Shown: in pieces, positions 34,583 through 45,240 of the stretch
How the letters are laid out: every line of letters begins with the position of its first letter
How positions within the stretch are numbered: the first letter of the stretch is position 1
NCBI GenBank assembly: GCA_002261195.1
Contig: MVBO01000070.1
Location: forward strand, 1-64,000
Length of the DNA stretch: 64,000 nt
Direction of reading: 5' to 3'
Source of the DNA: Bifiguratus adelaidae
Lineage: Eukaryota > Mucoromycota > Endogonomycetes > Endogonales
Translations under genes and position numbers: made by a program
Notes under the pieces: model-generated
Told to the model about the DNA's origin: nothing
Databases searched by the model: none
What the model saw: the letters and a program-made list of their open reading frames with translations, nothing else

Positions 34583-35580
34583 TTATGCAGCGAGTCCAGC
34601 TCCAGGTCCCTCCTCGTCATCCAAAGCATCATTTCCGCGTTTGAGTTTAATGTTTTTCACTCCACCCTGCAGTCCAAGGTTCTCCTCGCCGATTAAAGCA
34701 TGATGTACCTTTTCAATGCTCTTAAAGTACCGTACCGTCTTCACGTGAAGTTCCAGAGTGGCATCTTCATCACATACACACACTGCCTTGGGATGGGTCT
34801 GAATGGCCGAAACGGTCCACATGTGATTTACGCCTTCTTCGATACATTTGGCGAGCGCAATGGCCTTGTGAGCTCCAGTAATGATGATAGCAACTTCTCT
34901 GGCTTCCATGACAGTGCTGTAGCAGGATGAGTAAAAAGGCTTATGCAAGAAGGAAACAACTTACGCAACTCCCACGGTCAAGGCAAGCTTGGGCACCTTG
35001 TGAATATCGCCGTCAAAGAAGCGAGCATTGGCTAGGATGGTCTCATACGCCAAGGTCTTGACACGGGTTCGGCTTTCCAAACTGGAGCCGGGCTCGTTAA
35101 AGGCAATATGACCATCGGGACCGATACCGCCCAAGAATAATTCGATACCGCCGGCAGCCTTGATCTTCTTTTCGTAATCGATGCATTCTTGGTCCAAGTC
35201 TGCAGCGTTGCCGTCCAGGATATTGACGTTTTGCGAGGGAATATCGACGTGTTTGAACAAGTTGTTCCACATGAACGTATGGTAGCTTTGAGGGTGGTCT
35301 CGAAGCAAACCGACGTATTCATCCATATTGAAGGTGATCACATTAGCAAAAGACAGTTGTCCGCGTTGATGAAGCTTGACGAGTTCTCGATATGTGCCAA
35401 CTGGAGAAGAGCCGGTGGGTAGGCCGAGGACGAAAGGACGGTCTGCCGTAGGAGCAAACTGGTTGATACGCTCCTTGATATAGTTGGCTATACGAGCATA
35501 AGCAACTCCTTACAACAGCCAGACCACGTACCCATCCAAATGTTGACCTCATTGCTGTTGTCCCTAATAACTAGTCTCAT
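34583..35580 (-). CDS. NAG1: Glucosamine-6-phosphate deaminase
   Basis: Exons 35532-35580, 34965-35487 and 34583-34916 encode 301 residues; the introns are 44 and 48 bp. The enzyme turns glucosamine-6-phosphate into fructose-6-phosphate and ammonia, the last step of GlcNAc use. The sequence starts [15 protein letters not shown], has the sugar-phosphate loop [24 protein letters not shown] with the catalytic Asp, [17 protein letters not shown] with the active-site Asp/His, and [18 protein letters not shown], which is completed only by splicing. A 35-residue Lys/Glu/Asp-rich tail is longer than in bacterial NagB. It is divergently paired with the deacetylase at 36343. The symbol is the Candida name; NagB-type enzyme is the safe description. 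Confidence 0.94.
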
Positions 35581-36342
35581 GGTAAATAAACTCGAAAGCA
35601 AAAAGTGTAGGGTAAGAAAAGAGAGCCCCGAAGCAAGAGATAACCCGCCCAATTTCCAGAAATTAGCAACTTGGATTGGGGGTTAAAAGTGATTATCGGC
35701 TTTGGAAGCTGTGACACTGTGTAGGTTACACATGCCGAACTTGGCAGCCGCCATAGATCATGCGGTACAATAGCTGATCACCGAGGATAGATCGGCACAT
35801 GCTGTACACCCTTGTTATAAGCATTATCAAGATGTCTCATGCAACTTATTAGCCCCCCACCGTGATGTGTCGCACATGCAACACAAATGCTCCACATGTC
35901 ATTCCATCGGTTCAACGAGCCGACGTACCGATGCCATGACGAAATTTGATTGGTTCAGAATCAAATTTGTCGTTCGTTTCGGTCTAGATTCCCGACGCAG
36001 AGGTCAGGGCTCTCGGGAAACGTAGATGACTTGGCGTGCGATGAAAGGGCTATAGAGACGCATGGGATCAGCCGAGAGTGTGTATGGTGTGCGGAGGGCT
36101 TTAGAGGAATTGAAACTCATGATACACGCTGAAACTTCCGAAACCATCACTGGCCCAAGGAATCGTTCACCTTGATCAGACTTACCAAAAAGGAAAGACG
36201 GGGGTTTTACGAGGGCTCAAAAATGGGGCAAGATTCCACGCCGCTCCTTGTTTCTGTTCGTATTATCGTCGCTTTACGTTGCCTTTGACTTTTTGCTGCC
36301 TCGTACATACTCTTTGGCTTGCGGCATCTCGTCTGAGCACCT
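35581..36342. promoter_or_regulatory. Shared divergent promoter of the GlcNAc-6-P genes
   Basis: This 762-bp space separates the starts of the deaminase (leftward) and the deacetylase (rightward). Several GATA-like sites appear (for example CGATAA on the minus strand near 35694 and AGGATAG at 35784). A pyrimidine-rich stretch lies shortly before the 36343 ATG. Co-regulation of the pair by inducer is inferred from the arrangement; no specific operator is recognised. Confidence 0.4.
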
Positions 36343-37795
36343 ATGGCACCTTCAGTTTCCACTGCTACGGCAGCTCCCTTTGACCAACAACCTACGCATA
36401 ACGGCAAGATCACCAAAATCATCAATGGACGACTGTTACAGAACCACGCCATCGTCGAAGGAACCTATCTATGGTTTCAGGATGGCAAGTTTATCCACCC
36501 TCAGTCCACATTCTTTGACGCCCAGCGAGAACCTGACGAGATTATCGATGCCAAAGGCTTGCTGGTTGTCCCCGGTTATGTTGACATTCAAATCAACGGG
36601 GCATTTGGTATAGACTTTTCTGACTCCGACGGTACACCGGAAAAGCTTGCCAAAGACATACAAAAGGTAGCCAAGGGCCTCTTTCAATACGGTTGCACAT
36701 CTTTTTGCCCCACTGTCGTATCCTCATTCTCCGAAACCTACAACAAAGTCCTGCCGCTTCTACGACCCCGCCCAGGATCCGTACAAGATGGCGCTGAGAT
36801 CCTCGGAGCTCACATTGAAGGCCCATTCATCTCAAAGGAAAAAAAGGGAGCACACAAGGTCGAAACCTTCCGAACCGCCAAACGTGGCATGGCAGAATTC
36901 GACGACTGTTACGGACCAGAACTCCAAAATACCCATGGCACCATCAGAATCATCACCGTTGCTCCTGAGCTTGAAGGTGTGAGGGCCTGCATTCCCGAAC
37001 TAGTGAAACGCAATATGACTGTTTCCATTGGGCATTCGGCAAGCAAGATTGCTCAAGCTGAGGAGGCCATTGCAGGTGGTGCCACCTGCATAACGCATCT
37101 CTTTAATGCCATGCAAGCCGTGAGTACATTTGCAATGTATGAGAAGTAATGGCACGCTAACGCACATCTATATAGTTTCATCACAGAGATCCCGGTATTA
37201 TCGGTGTCTTAGGCTCAACACATTTACCCATACCTACGCCGGAAACTAAACGCCATCCATCTCCTTCATCTTCGTCACCATCGCCCAAGAATCCCGATCC
37301 TCGCCCCTTTTACGGCGTCATTTGCGATGGTATACACGTTCATCCCAACAGCGTCAAAATTGCTTATTACTCACATCCTTCCGGCGCCATCCTCGTTACC
37401 GATGCCATGAGTGCAATGGGATTGCCTTCTGGCAACCACAGCCTTGGCGGCTTGGATGTCGTGGTTGATGACCTAAATCGTGTGTACATTCGCGGAACCG
37501 ATACCTTGGCCGGCAGGTGGGTATTCATAGCTTTATCAAGATGGATTGTGAAATTGACGCGATTTCGTGTGACAGTGCGATTACGATGGATGCCTGCGTC
37601 AAGAACTTTGTGAAATTCACCTCCTGCACTATCGTGGAAGCCCTGGAGGCGGCTACGCTCCACCCTGCACAGCTGCTCGGCATTGCCGACAAGAAAGGAA
37701 CATTGAATGTCGGTGGTGATGCTGACTTTTTATTCCTTTCGGATGACCTAAGCGTTCAACGTGTCTTTGTTGGCGGAGAAGAAGTCAGACTTTAG
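36343..37795 (+). CDS. DAC1: N-acetylglucosamine-6-phosphate deacetylase
   Basis: Exons 36343-37119, 37176-37516 and 37576-37795 encode 445 residues; the introns are 56 and 59 bp. The enzyme removes acetate from GlcNAc-6-phosphate and feeds the adjacent deaminase. The amidohydrolase barrel is marked by VVPGYVDIQINGAFGIDF, GAHIEGPF (metal Glu), VSIGHSAS and ITHLFNAMQAFHHRDPG (metal His residues; the splice falls inside this motif), CDGIHVHP and the catalytic Asp in LVTDAMSAMG. A Pro/Ser-rich insertion of about 30 residues after GVLGSTHLPIP is seen in other fungal deacetylases. SAITMDACVKNF follows the last splice. The symbol is the Candida name. Confidence 0.94.
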
Positions 37796-37998
37796 GCTGG
37801 TTTTTCTCTACTAAAAAAAATGGACTCGAATGTATGAATATACTTTCCGCTTCCTCCGAATAATCACGATCAACCGCAGCCGACCAGGACCCGGTGCAGA
37901 GCGTCCCCTTCGGGGGGCCCCAGGCGAAAATTGCCCGCTCCTTTCCACCGTGATTTATAATACGAGATTACGCGATAAGCGCTGATTGGTCAAGACGG

Positions 37999-38006
37999 TG
38001 ACGTCA
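37999..38006. promoter_or_regulatory. CRE/ATF palindrome TGACGTCA
   Basis: A perfect eight-base bZIP (ATF/CREB) site about 350 bp upstream of the GATA factor start, ten bases from an inverted CCAAT motif. With TGACGTAA at 38133-38140 it suggests control by a stress- or nutrient-responsive bZIP factor; this is inference from motif match. Confidence 0.45.
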
Positions 38007-38190
38007 CACGAAAACACCAAAATTTTGCACAGCCACCATTGACAACCCTCCTTGCTCTTGTTTTACTCCTCGTTTCTTGGCTTGTCGACATCCTACAAGG
38101 ATGTTTGCTCTCTTCTAAACGTCATTTTACTTTGACGTAAACAAGTGCTTCTATACGTACAATTGTGCTCACACTCGTACCTTATACGCA

Positions 38191-38244
38191 ATGGCCTACT
38201 ACTACAACACCGGAAACGCACACGTTGGCAGAGACGTCGATTGA
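38191..38244 (+). promoter_or_regulatory. Upstream ORF in the GATA factor leader
   Basis: ATG at 38191, stop at 38242-38244, encoding 17 residues (MAYYYNTGNAHVGRDVD). It lies 112 bp before the GATA factor ATG and out of the main frame. If the leader is transcribed as one piece, it would be met first by scanning ribosomes and could restrain or condition GATA factor translation. Confidence 0.4.
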
Positions 38245-38356
38245 ACTACCGTTTGAACCAGCAGCCTAACTTTGAACTCTATTCGCAACTATCATATATA
38301 GTTCACACATAACGTTATACGCAACTTGCAACCGCACGCATACAACACCTACCGCC

Positions 38357-39514
38357 ATGGATACCTCATTCTTGACCCAGACACCCACGTTCGCCTTTGG
38401 CGATCAGTTTAACTTGGATTGCGAGACACATGTCTCCCTTTCTTTTGGGCTCCCCTATGATCTCTCTCCTTTCTTCGAAGAACACAATACTTCTCTCAAT
38501 ATGCAAAGCAACCTAGAGAATGCATTGGTGGACCCCCCTCTGTTATCTCCTACTTCTTGCAACAGCGATGGTTCCGGAAGCCCGGTCGATATCCCTTCTT
38601 TCGACTTTAAGGACAACCCTATCTACCTTGATGGAGGATCGCATTTGCAAACACTTGGCTTCGAAAGCGCCGAACATCTTCGCAAGCCGGAGCTCATGAT
38701 CTCCTTATTGGATACTCAAAAGGTTCTTGGAGGCGGATATCCCACACCAACTGATTCGGAAAATGAGGACTCGTCAGCTTCTTCGCATTCGGCTCCCTCT
38801 TCGCCATCTATCTCAAGTCAAATAGCACCGTCTCCTACCCCCGAAAAGCGTTCTCGTCAAGATGACGTCGACAGCGCACCATCAGACGATCAGGAGCATT
38901 CCTCCAAGAAGAGGAAGAAGAGATCTCAACGTCCTCCTCGTCAAGCAACGTGTTTCAACTGCGGCGTGACTTCCACGCCTCTGTGGCGCCGTACTCCGGA
39001 CAGAAAGCATCCATTGTGTAATGCCTGCGGTCTCTACCACAAGCAATACGGATATCATCGACCTTTGAAGGTTTCTCCGGGTACGCACCTGACAGCCTTC
39101 AACTTGGAGGCTTTCCGTCATCATGACGATCAACAGACCTCAACTTTGGCTGTCAAGGATGTGTCCGCAGCTTTCGCTCCGTCGCGACGCTCGTCACCTC
39201 AACCGCAGATGCCAATGGTCAACATGGATCAAGCCAAGGTTATTGTGTCTCACGTACAAGTTCCGGCATCTGCCGAACAGAGTCAAGGCCCCGCTTTCAA
39301 CCTTCACATGAAGCACCTGCAATCCGCGGAGCCTGTGAACAACCTTTCGCTCGTACCCGAAGCGAACATCCAGGCTCATGCCCCGAGTGCAATCGGTGCC
39401 GTAGATGAGGCGCGCTTCAAACTTCTTTTGAACACGCTCACCGTTCAACAGAAGCGGGATATCCTAAACGTGCTTCAAACAAGGGTGGATATCGTTCGTA
39501 GTGTCTTGCAGTGA
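38357..39514 (+). CDS. GATA zinc-finger transcription factor
   Basis: An intronless 385-codon frame. One class-IV finger, C-x2-C-x18-C-x2-C, spans Cys199 to Cys224 (CFNCG...LWRR...LCNACGLY), preceded by a basic nuclear-localisation-like segment (KKRKKRSQR). The N-terminal half is acidic and Ser/Pro/Thr-rich. The C-terminal 40 residues form a helical segment ([25 protein letters not shown]) that may mediate dimerisation or partner binding. Residues after the finger read [12 protein letters not shown] rather than the usual fungal YLKLHGxxRP, a small divergence in the DNA-contacting tail. Fungal GATA factors control nitrogen, iron, light or developmental genes; which class this is cannot be decided. 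It lies next to the GlcNAc gene pair and just before the methyltransferase array. Confidence 0.9.
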   Translation: MDTSFLTQTPTFAFGDQFNLDCETHVSLSFGLPYDLSPFFEEHNTSLNMQSNLENALVDPPLLSPTSCNSDGSGSPVDIPSFDFKDNPIYLDGGSHLQTLGFESAEHLRKPELMISLLDTQKVLGGGYPTPTDSENEDSSASSHSAPSSPSISSQIAPSPTPEKRSRQDDVDSAPSDDQEHSSKKRKKRSQRPPRQATCFNCGVTSTPLWRRTPDRKHPLCNACGLYHKQYGYHRPLKVSPGTHLTAFNLEAFRHHDDQQTSTLAVKDVSAAFAPSRRSSPQPQMPMVNMDQAKVIVSHVQVPASAEQSQGPAFNLHMKHLQSAEPVNNLSLVPEANIQAHAPSAIGAVDEARFKLLLNTLTVQQKRDILNVLQTRVDIVRSVLQ

Positions 39515-39788
39515 TTTTTTTTCTTGTTACACCAACTATGTGTCACGTTTCATATGGAAGTGGTTGTATGAAAACCGTACCTGTTCTTCCCATCTATTCC
39601 TGGTTAGCATGTACCACCCAGGATCACAGGGTGCAATGCTCTTTTTCCCTTTCTTCTATAAAGGCGGTCTATTGGGCATTTCACTCTTTCTTCATCTCTT
39701 TATCTCTCTTCTTATCTTTTGAGTACATTCAAGCTCCTAGTGAGCAAGTAAAGAGTATCTATCGTGCATAAGCACTCCTTGGAACATC

Positions 39789-41078
39789 ATGGTATGTCTC
39801 GGATGTTTCGTCAACATCGTGGAAGCCTCGGCTGATCTCTAAATCATTTTTGATTTTCGGTAGGGTAACTGCGCGTCTCTCATTGCAAACGCCAAAGAAT
39901 GGGTTCGTCAACTTGAACGAACGAACAAGGGGTCGAAAAGTGTTCCTTCGACGACGGATATGCAACCGGTCCGAACCGAGAACAGGGCACCGACTCCAGC
40001 AAGTTTTGATGAATTGCGCGGTAGTCTGGATGGTCGTTCCACGAGCCCGTCTAATGAAAAGCCAAAGTTTACCTACAACAAGTACAATCGACGATTTCAT
40101 AATGATGAAGCATCCATCTATTTAATGCCTAATGACGAAAGTGAGATCAACCGTCTTCAGGATTTCCACTACATGACGAAATGGGTCTTGGAAGGGTGCG
40201 TATGACATATTAAAGCTTTTCGTCTCATTGTCTCAGGAACTTTCATCCGCCGATTGAGGGTCTGCTGAGATCTGGTGCACGTGTATTGGACATTGGGTAA
40301 GCAACATCAAGCGCTCGGTGAACTAGCTACTCATATGGTATGCATGTCAGATGTGGACCTGCGACGTGGGATCTGGAAATGGCGACAGATTTTCCCAACA
40401 GCGAATTTATTGGTATGGATATCTCCAATATCTATCCCGAGACCATCAAACCGCCAAATTCTAGCTTTGTTGAGCATAGCGCCGTCACTGGGTTGCCTTT
40501 TCCCGACAACCACTTTGATTTCGTCTATCAGCGATACCTTATGGGGGGCTACAGCAACAAAGATTGGCTCTTTGTGTGTAGCGAGATCAAGCGGGTGACC
40601 AAGCCTGGAGGTTGGGTGGAATTTGTGGAGCCTGATTTGACGGCCCGGTCCGCGGGACCTATGTTCCAGGAAATGATGTCTTTTAGTGAGTGCATGTGGC
40701 AGCACGGATGTTACTCTGATTGTTTACCGTCTTGTGCATCCTTTAGTCATCACTGCCATCAAGGGCAAGGGTATGGATGGTACTATGGGAGCCAAAATTG
40801 GATCAATGGTTGCCAGATGCTCTGATGATCCTAAGCCGACCCTTCGCAGCGACTTTCGCTCGGTTCCCGTCAATTTCGGTGGACGTATCGGTGACATGTG
40901 GGCGAACAACATTCGCAACTTTACCAACGCTCTGCGACCATTGATGGAAGCAAAATGGGGCAAACTAAGAGATGAAGATTTTCGCGCCAAGATTGAGGCT
41001 GTTCTGGAAGAGAGCAAGGTGCGTCAAGCGTATACCAACTTTCACTATGGTTATGTCCAAGTCGTGAAGAATGCATAA
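39789..41078 (+). CDS. SAM-dependent methyltransferase, array copy 1
   Basis: Exons 39789-39791, 39864-40195, 40237-40296, 40351-40685 and 40747-41078 encode 353 residues. The first coding exon is just ATG; splicing gives MGNCAS, a myristoylation/palmitoylation-like N-terminus. A Lys/Ser-rich linker follows, then RRFHNDEASIYLMPND, a short helical part and the class-I SAM-binding core: VLDIGCGPATWDLEMA (motif I), EFIGMDIS (ribose-binding Asp), GLPFPDNHFDFVYQRYL and KRVTKPGGWVEFVEPD. The C-terminal exon has DFRSVPVNFGGRIGDMWANN and ends YGYVQVVKNA. The substrate is unknown. A TATA-like TATAAA lies at 39657-39662. The gene is the first of the array and groups with copy 2. Confidence 0.87.
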
Positions 41079-41668
41079 CATCCATTGTATGCCCAGCTTA
41101 TTGGCAATTCCCTACAGTGCATACTTGCGCACTAGATACCCTATGGCAATAAATGCTGTCTTCTCGCAACATTTGCAACTCGAGTTTTTGGCATGCACGA
41201 ATCGGGTTTCCTAAAACCGTCCAGCAACAAGGATCACGGGGTTGTTGGCGCACCTTTTGTCTGATGGGTCGTGTGTACCTACATGCCACGTCGCCTTACG
41301 CTCTGTCTCGGCCAATATTCTGATCACGTAAACGAACCACAAGGTGAGCACACGACTTGGAACACTCTTTTCAATTGAGACATGAGCGCGCCAAATCATA
41401 GCTTGCGCCGGCCTCAAAGCTCTAGAACGCAGGAGACGCCTTTTGGTATGAGCATGTGGTCATTGACTAAAGCACGCGCTGTGGCCCCGTGGTCACTGCT
41501 ACGACGTCAACGCGCAATCCATCCTTAATTTGTACACCGAAACGACAATCGATCATCCAGGCTACCTTAAACCTGTTTTCGCATGCTATACACACTGCAC
41601 TGATATTCAACTATCAGGTCAGTCAAGGTCATTCGGCAACGTCACAACAGTTCTTATTGTGCTTCGCC
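41079..41668. other. Spacer between array copies 1 and 2
   Basis: It should hold the copy 1 terminator and copy 2 promoter. No gene, repeat or leftover methyltransferase exon is recognised. Confidence 0.45.
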
Positions 41669-42926
41669 ATGGTAAGCCGTCGGATAGCGTGGTCGCTCGG
41701 TTGGACGTTCACTGACATATGGTATAGGGAGGGTGTATTAGCTTGGTGCACGAGCAGTCGGAATCAACGACGACAGCACCTAGTGGACACTTCACAGCCG
41801 ACGTTCAAAGAAAAAGCCCCCTACGAACGGCATCTCCACGGACCGGTACCCATACGCCGTCAGATAGAGCCAGTCGAGCAAACTCTCCAGAGCGAAGCTT
41901 GACCAAACCCAAGTTCGTGTACAACATGTATAACCGACGGTTCCACAATGAAGAGTCGTCCATCTACTTGATGCCCAACGATGAGACCGAGGTCAATCGG
42001 TTGCAAGACTTCCATTACATGACCAAATGGGTGCTTGAAGGGTAATTGACGGGCGAGAATGGCATGAGACTGACACGACCTTTAGGAACTTTCATCCTCC
42101 CATTGGTGCGCTACTGATTGGCGGTATGCGGGTGCTCGACATTGGGTAAGCAGTTAGCACATTGATGTCGGTGTCCCCTGATACGGATGCTTTTTCCTAG
42201 CTGTGGACCTGCAACATGGATTCTGGAAATGGCCACCGACTACCCTCATAGCGAATTCATCGGCATGGACATTTCTCCCATCTTTCCGACTTCTGTTAAA
42301 CCTGCCAACGCAGAATTCATCGAGCATAATGCGGTGAATGGCTTACCTTTTCCCGACAACCATTTCGACTTTGTTTATCAACGCTATCTTTTGGGCGGAT
42401 ATAGCATGAAAGATTGGAAGTTTGTGTGTAATGAGATCAAGCGGGTGACCAAACCCAGAGGGTGGGTGGAATTCGTTGAACCCGATTTGACGGCCTATTC
42501 CTCAGGTCCAATGTTTCAAGAGATGATGTCGTTCAGTAAGTGTTTCGGAAGCATGCATTTCATTTGGGCTGATTGCGGATGGATCCATGCTTTGCAGTTG
42601 TCCTTGCCATCAAAGGTAAAGACATGGATGGCACATTGGGCAAAAAAATCGCGTCTTTTGTATCAAGATGCTCAGATGTGCCCGAACCATCCTTGCATTC
42701 CGATTTTCGGTCGGTACCGGTCAATTTTGGTGGTCAGATTGGTGAAATGTGGGCCAACAACATTCGCAGTTTCACGGATGCCTTACGACCCCTCTTGGAG
42801 GCCAATTGGGGAAAAATGTTAGATACTGATTTCCACAACCGGATTGAAGCGATTCTGGAAGAATGCAGAGAATACTCATCATATACCAACTTTCACTACG
42901 GCTACGTCCAGGTCATCAAATCATAG
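41669..42926 (+). CDS. SAM-dependent methyltransferase, array copy 2
   Basis: Exons 41669-41671, 41728-42041, 42086-42145, 42201-42535 and 42598-42926 encode 346 residues. The ATG-only exon joins a Gly codon to give MGGCIS. The core repeats copy 1: VLDIGCGPATWILEMAT, EFIGMDIS, GLPFPDNHFDFVYQRYL, KRVTKPRGWVEFVEPD (Gly to Arg in the usual KPGGW) and NFGGQIGEMWANN. It ends GYVQVIKS. Linker residues differ almost completely from copy 1, whereas the catalytic exons are close, so the linker evolves fast. All introns (44-62 bp) are GT-AG and sit at the same codons as in copy 1. Confidence 0.87.
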
Positions 42927-43745
42927 CATTGCTTGTACATACACATCGCTTATACCCTACCATTACAAAAGCATTTCATAATATTGATGCTATATCGCAG
43001 ACGCACTTCCTATACACCTTGCTAAATAGTAACAGCATATTTGTTCTGTAATTCACCATTGCACTGTAGGATTCGCCGAGCACTCATGCAGGCACCTGAA
43101 ACAGGTTTCGTGTATGGTTGCACATGGCGGCACAGATGACCTTCCCATGAGGTGCCAGGGGTCGGGAGTACAAGTAACTATTGGGGATCTGCATCTGTAC
43201 AGTACTATCCATACGATGAACAACTACGCATCGCCGATTGCACCACCACAAAATGAAATATACCTTGCATAACTTAATTTGGTAGCACGCTGCAATGGCA
43301 AGGATTTGAGCATGGCGCTCGGCTGAAAATGCAGCTCCACCGCGATATTCCCTCAAGGCGAGGGTGACGCAAAAGCACAAGTCTTTTTAATGAATCCCGT
43401 TATAGCCAAGTACAATCGAACTCTAAGCCGTATATGATCGTGGGATGAAAACGGTGAGATCCGCTCAGGAACGAAAGCGGGCCCGCACAAGCAACGACTG
43501 ACGTATGTGTGCAAATCACATAAACAGGCTGGCGTCAAAGAGCTTACACGTTCCAAACAGTCGTACAAGCTTGGAGCCAAAGAGGTCCCCGACTCTCTGG
43601 CCTCTGTAACCGGTTTTCTCCAACGTTGCACACCTGCACTGTAAGCTGTCATGGCTTTTAATAATTCACAAGATTTCGACCATTTCTTGTCTTCAAAGAT
43701 AAAGGTTGTGAATCCTAAGGTGAACTGCAGTGATACGGAGGCTAA
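42927..43745. other. Spacer between array copies 2 and 3
   Basis: This is the longest spacer of the array (819 bp) and lies at the boundary of the two subgroups. A minus-strand open stretch of 178 codons (43353-43889) overlaps the start of copy 3, has no recognisable motif and is treated as chance. Nothing else is seen. Confidence 0.45.
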
Positions 43746-44985
43746 ATGGTCAGCTTTTATGCGCGCTACATGCTTACTGGTCGTTACTAACAAAGCCCCA
43801 GGGTAGTTGCGTAAGCTTACCCGCAGCAATGCTTGTTCCCAAGAAAGCAGGTGAACAAGTGTCTGCACGCCAAACAGCACTACCGTCACCAGAGATACTC
43901 ACACCTGTGGCCCTATCACAACTCTCGGCTCCTTCCACACCCACATCCCCAGGGACAAGTCTCAGTAAACCAAAGTTTGTCTATAACGAGCTGAATAGAC
44001 GATTCCATAACGAAGAGGATTCGGCGTATATCCTGCCGAATGACGAGAACGAGATAGGCCGGCTACAAGAGCTTCATTACCTGATGCGATGGACCTTGGA
44101 AGGGTTAGTCTTCGCATCTTTTGGCTGAGCAGCTGTCTCACTTGTCCAGCAGCGATTTTCAGGCACCGATAAAGGAAATATTGCAATCGGGAGCTCGAGT
44201 GTTGGATATAGGGTAAGGAGACACATCAGAAGTACTTCATCAACTGGCCTCACAAACTGTTCTAGATGTGGACCTGGAACATGGGTGATGGCAATGGCTA
44301 CAGCCTATCCGAAAAGTCACTTCACCGGCATTGGTATTTCGCCAGTGTTTCCAGACAAGGACTATCCTCCAAATTGTATATTTCAGCAAGCCAACTCCAT
44401 CAAGGGCTTACCATTTCCTGATAACCACTTTGACTTCGTCTATGAGCGTATGCTCGAGGCAGGTTATACCTCCTCTAATTGGACATTTGTACTCAGCGAA
44501 ATCAAACGCGTCACCAAACCGGGCGGTTGGGTGGAATTGGTTGAAGTTGATCTGACGCCACGAAGCGCTGGCCCGAAATTCAAACATTTGATCAATGCCG
44601 GTGAGTCAAGAAACACTGGCACGATGATAATTGCCCGGTACTTACACTCGCCATAGTCATTGAAGCTTTGAAGGAGAAGAATCTCGATGTCACCATTGGA
44701 AGACAGATATCTTCGCTTGTGGAACAATGCTCGGATGAACCAAAGGCTTCCCTTGTAGCTGATTATCGGTCGGTGCCTGTCAATTTCGCAGGTCCCGTAG
44801 GTGACATGTGGGCCAACCAGCTCAAGTTAGCCATTGGAGCCACGCAACCGCTGTTCCAAGCCAAGTACGGAAATGTTGAACTTGAAGGATTCAACCGTAG
44901 CATGCAAGAAGCCATTGACGAATGCACTGAATTCAAGACGTTCACCAACTTTCATTTTGGATATGTTCAGGTCGTCAAATCATAG
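43746..44985 (+). CDS. SAM-dependent methyltransferase-like, array copy 3
   Basis: Exons 43746-43748, 43802-44103, 44153-44212, 44266-44600 and 44657-44985 encode 342 residues, starting MGSCVS through the ATG-only exon (the intron has a TTACTAAC branch site). Motif I is VLDIGCGPGTWVMAMAT. The next strand reads FTGIGIS: the acidic residue that normally holds the SAM ribose is Gly145 (codon 44333-44335), so SAM binding may be weak or altered. The remaining motifs are kept: GLPFPDNHFDFVYERML, KRVTKPGGWVELVEVD, FAGPVGDMWANQL, GYVQVVKS. The frame is fully open, which argues for some retained function. It belongs to the second subgroup. Confidence 0.86.
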
Positions 44986-45240
44986 ATCATTTAGTGTAAT
45001 CCCTCTAATGTACATATATACCCTGCGGCAAGTAGCGCCTTTGCGCTCTGCAACATGATGCATATCAACTTATCCGACGTCCGCCGATCAGGAGCACGGT
45101 GAAATGAAAAGCCCGGAACGCATCACACTCTTGGCTTAGCCTGATAAATCAGGACGATTTTCGGTTTAAGCTCCAGTCCGTTATATCCGCGCGAGAAACT
45201 TTTCTTTCGTTTCACTTTTGTCGGCGAATCCCGGTTGCTC

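Larger units (their letters stand above)
37796..38356. other. Promoter and 5' leader of the GATA factor
   Basis: It contains an inverted CCAAT motif (ATTGG at 37985-37989), a perfect CRE palindrome (37999-38006), a further TGACGTAA at 38133-38140 and a short upstream ORF at 38191-38244. A G/C-rich hairpin-like stretch lies near 37908-37924. Confidence 0.5.

Noticed and set aside
43353-43889. 178-codon minus-strand open frame
   Set aside because: No recognisable domain, overlaps the ATG-only exon, intron and linker exon of array copy 3, and has no counterpart at the other copies.
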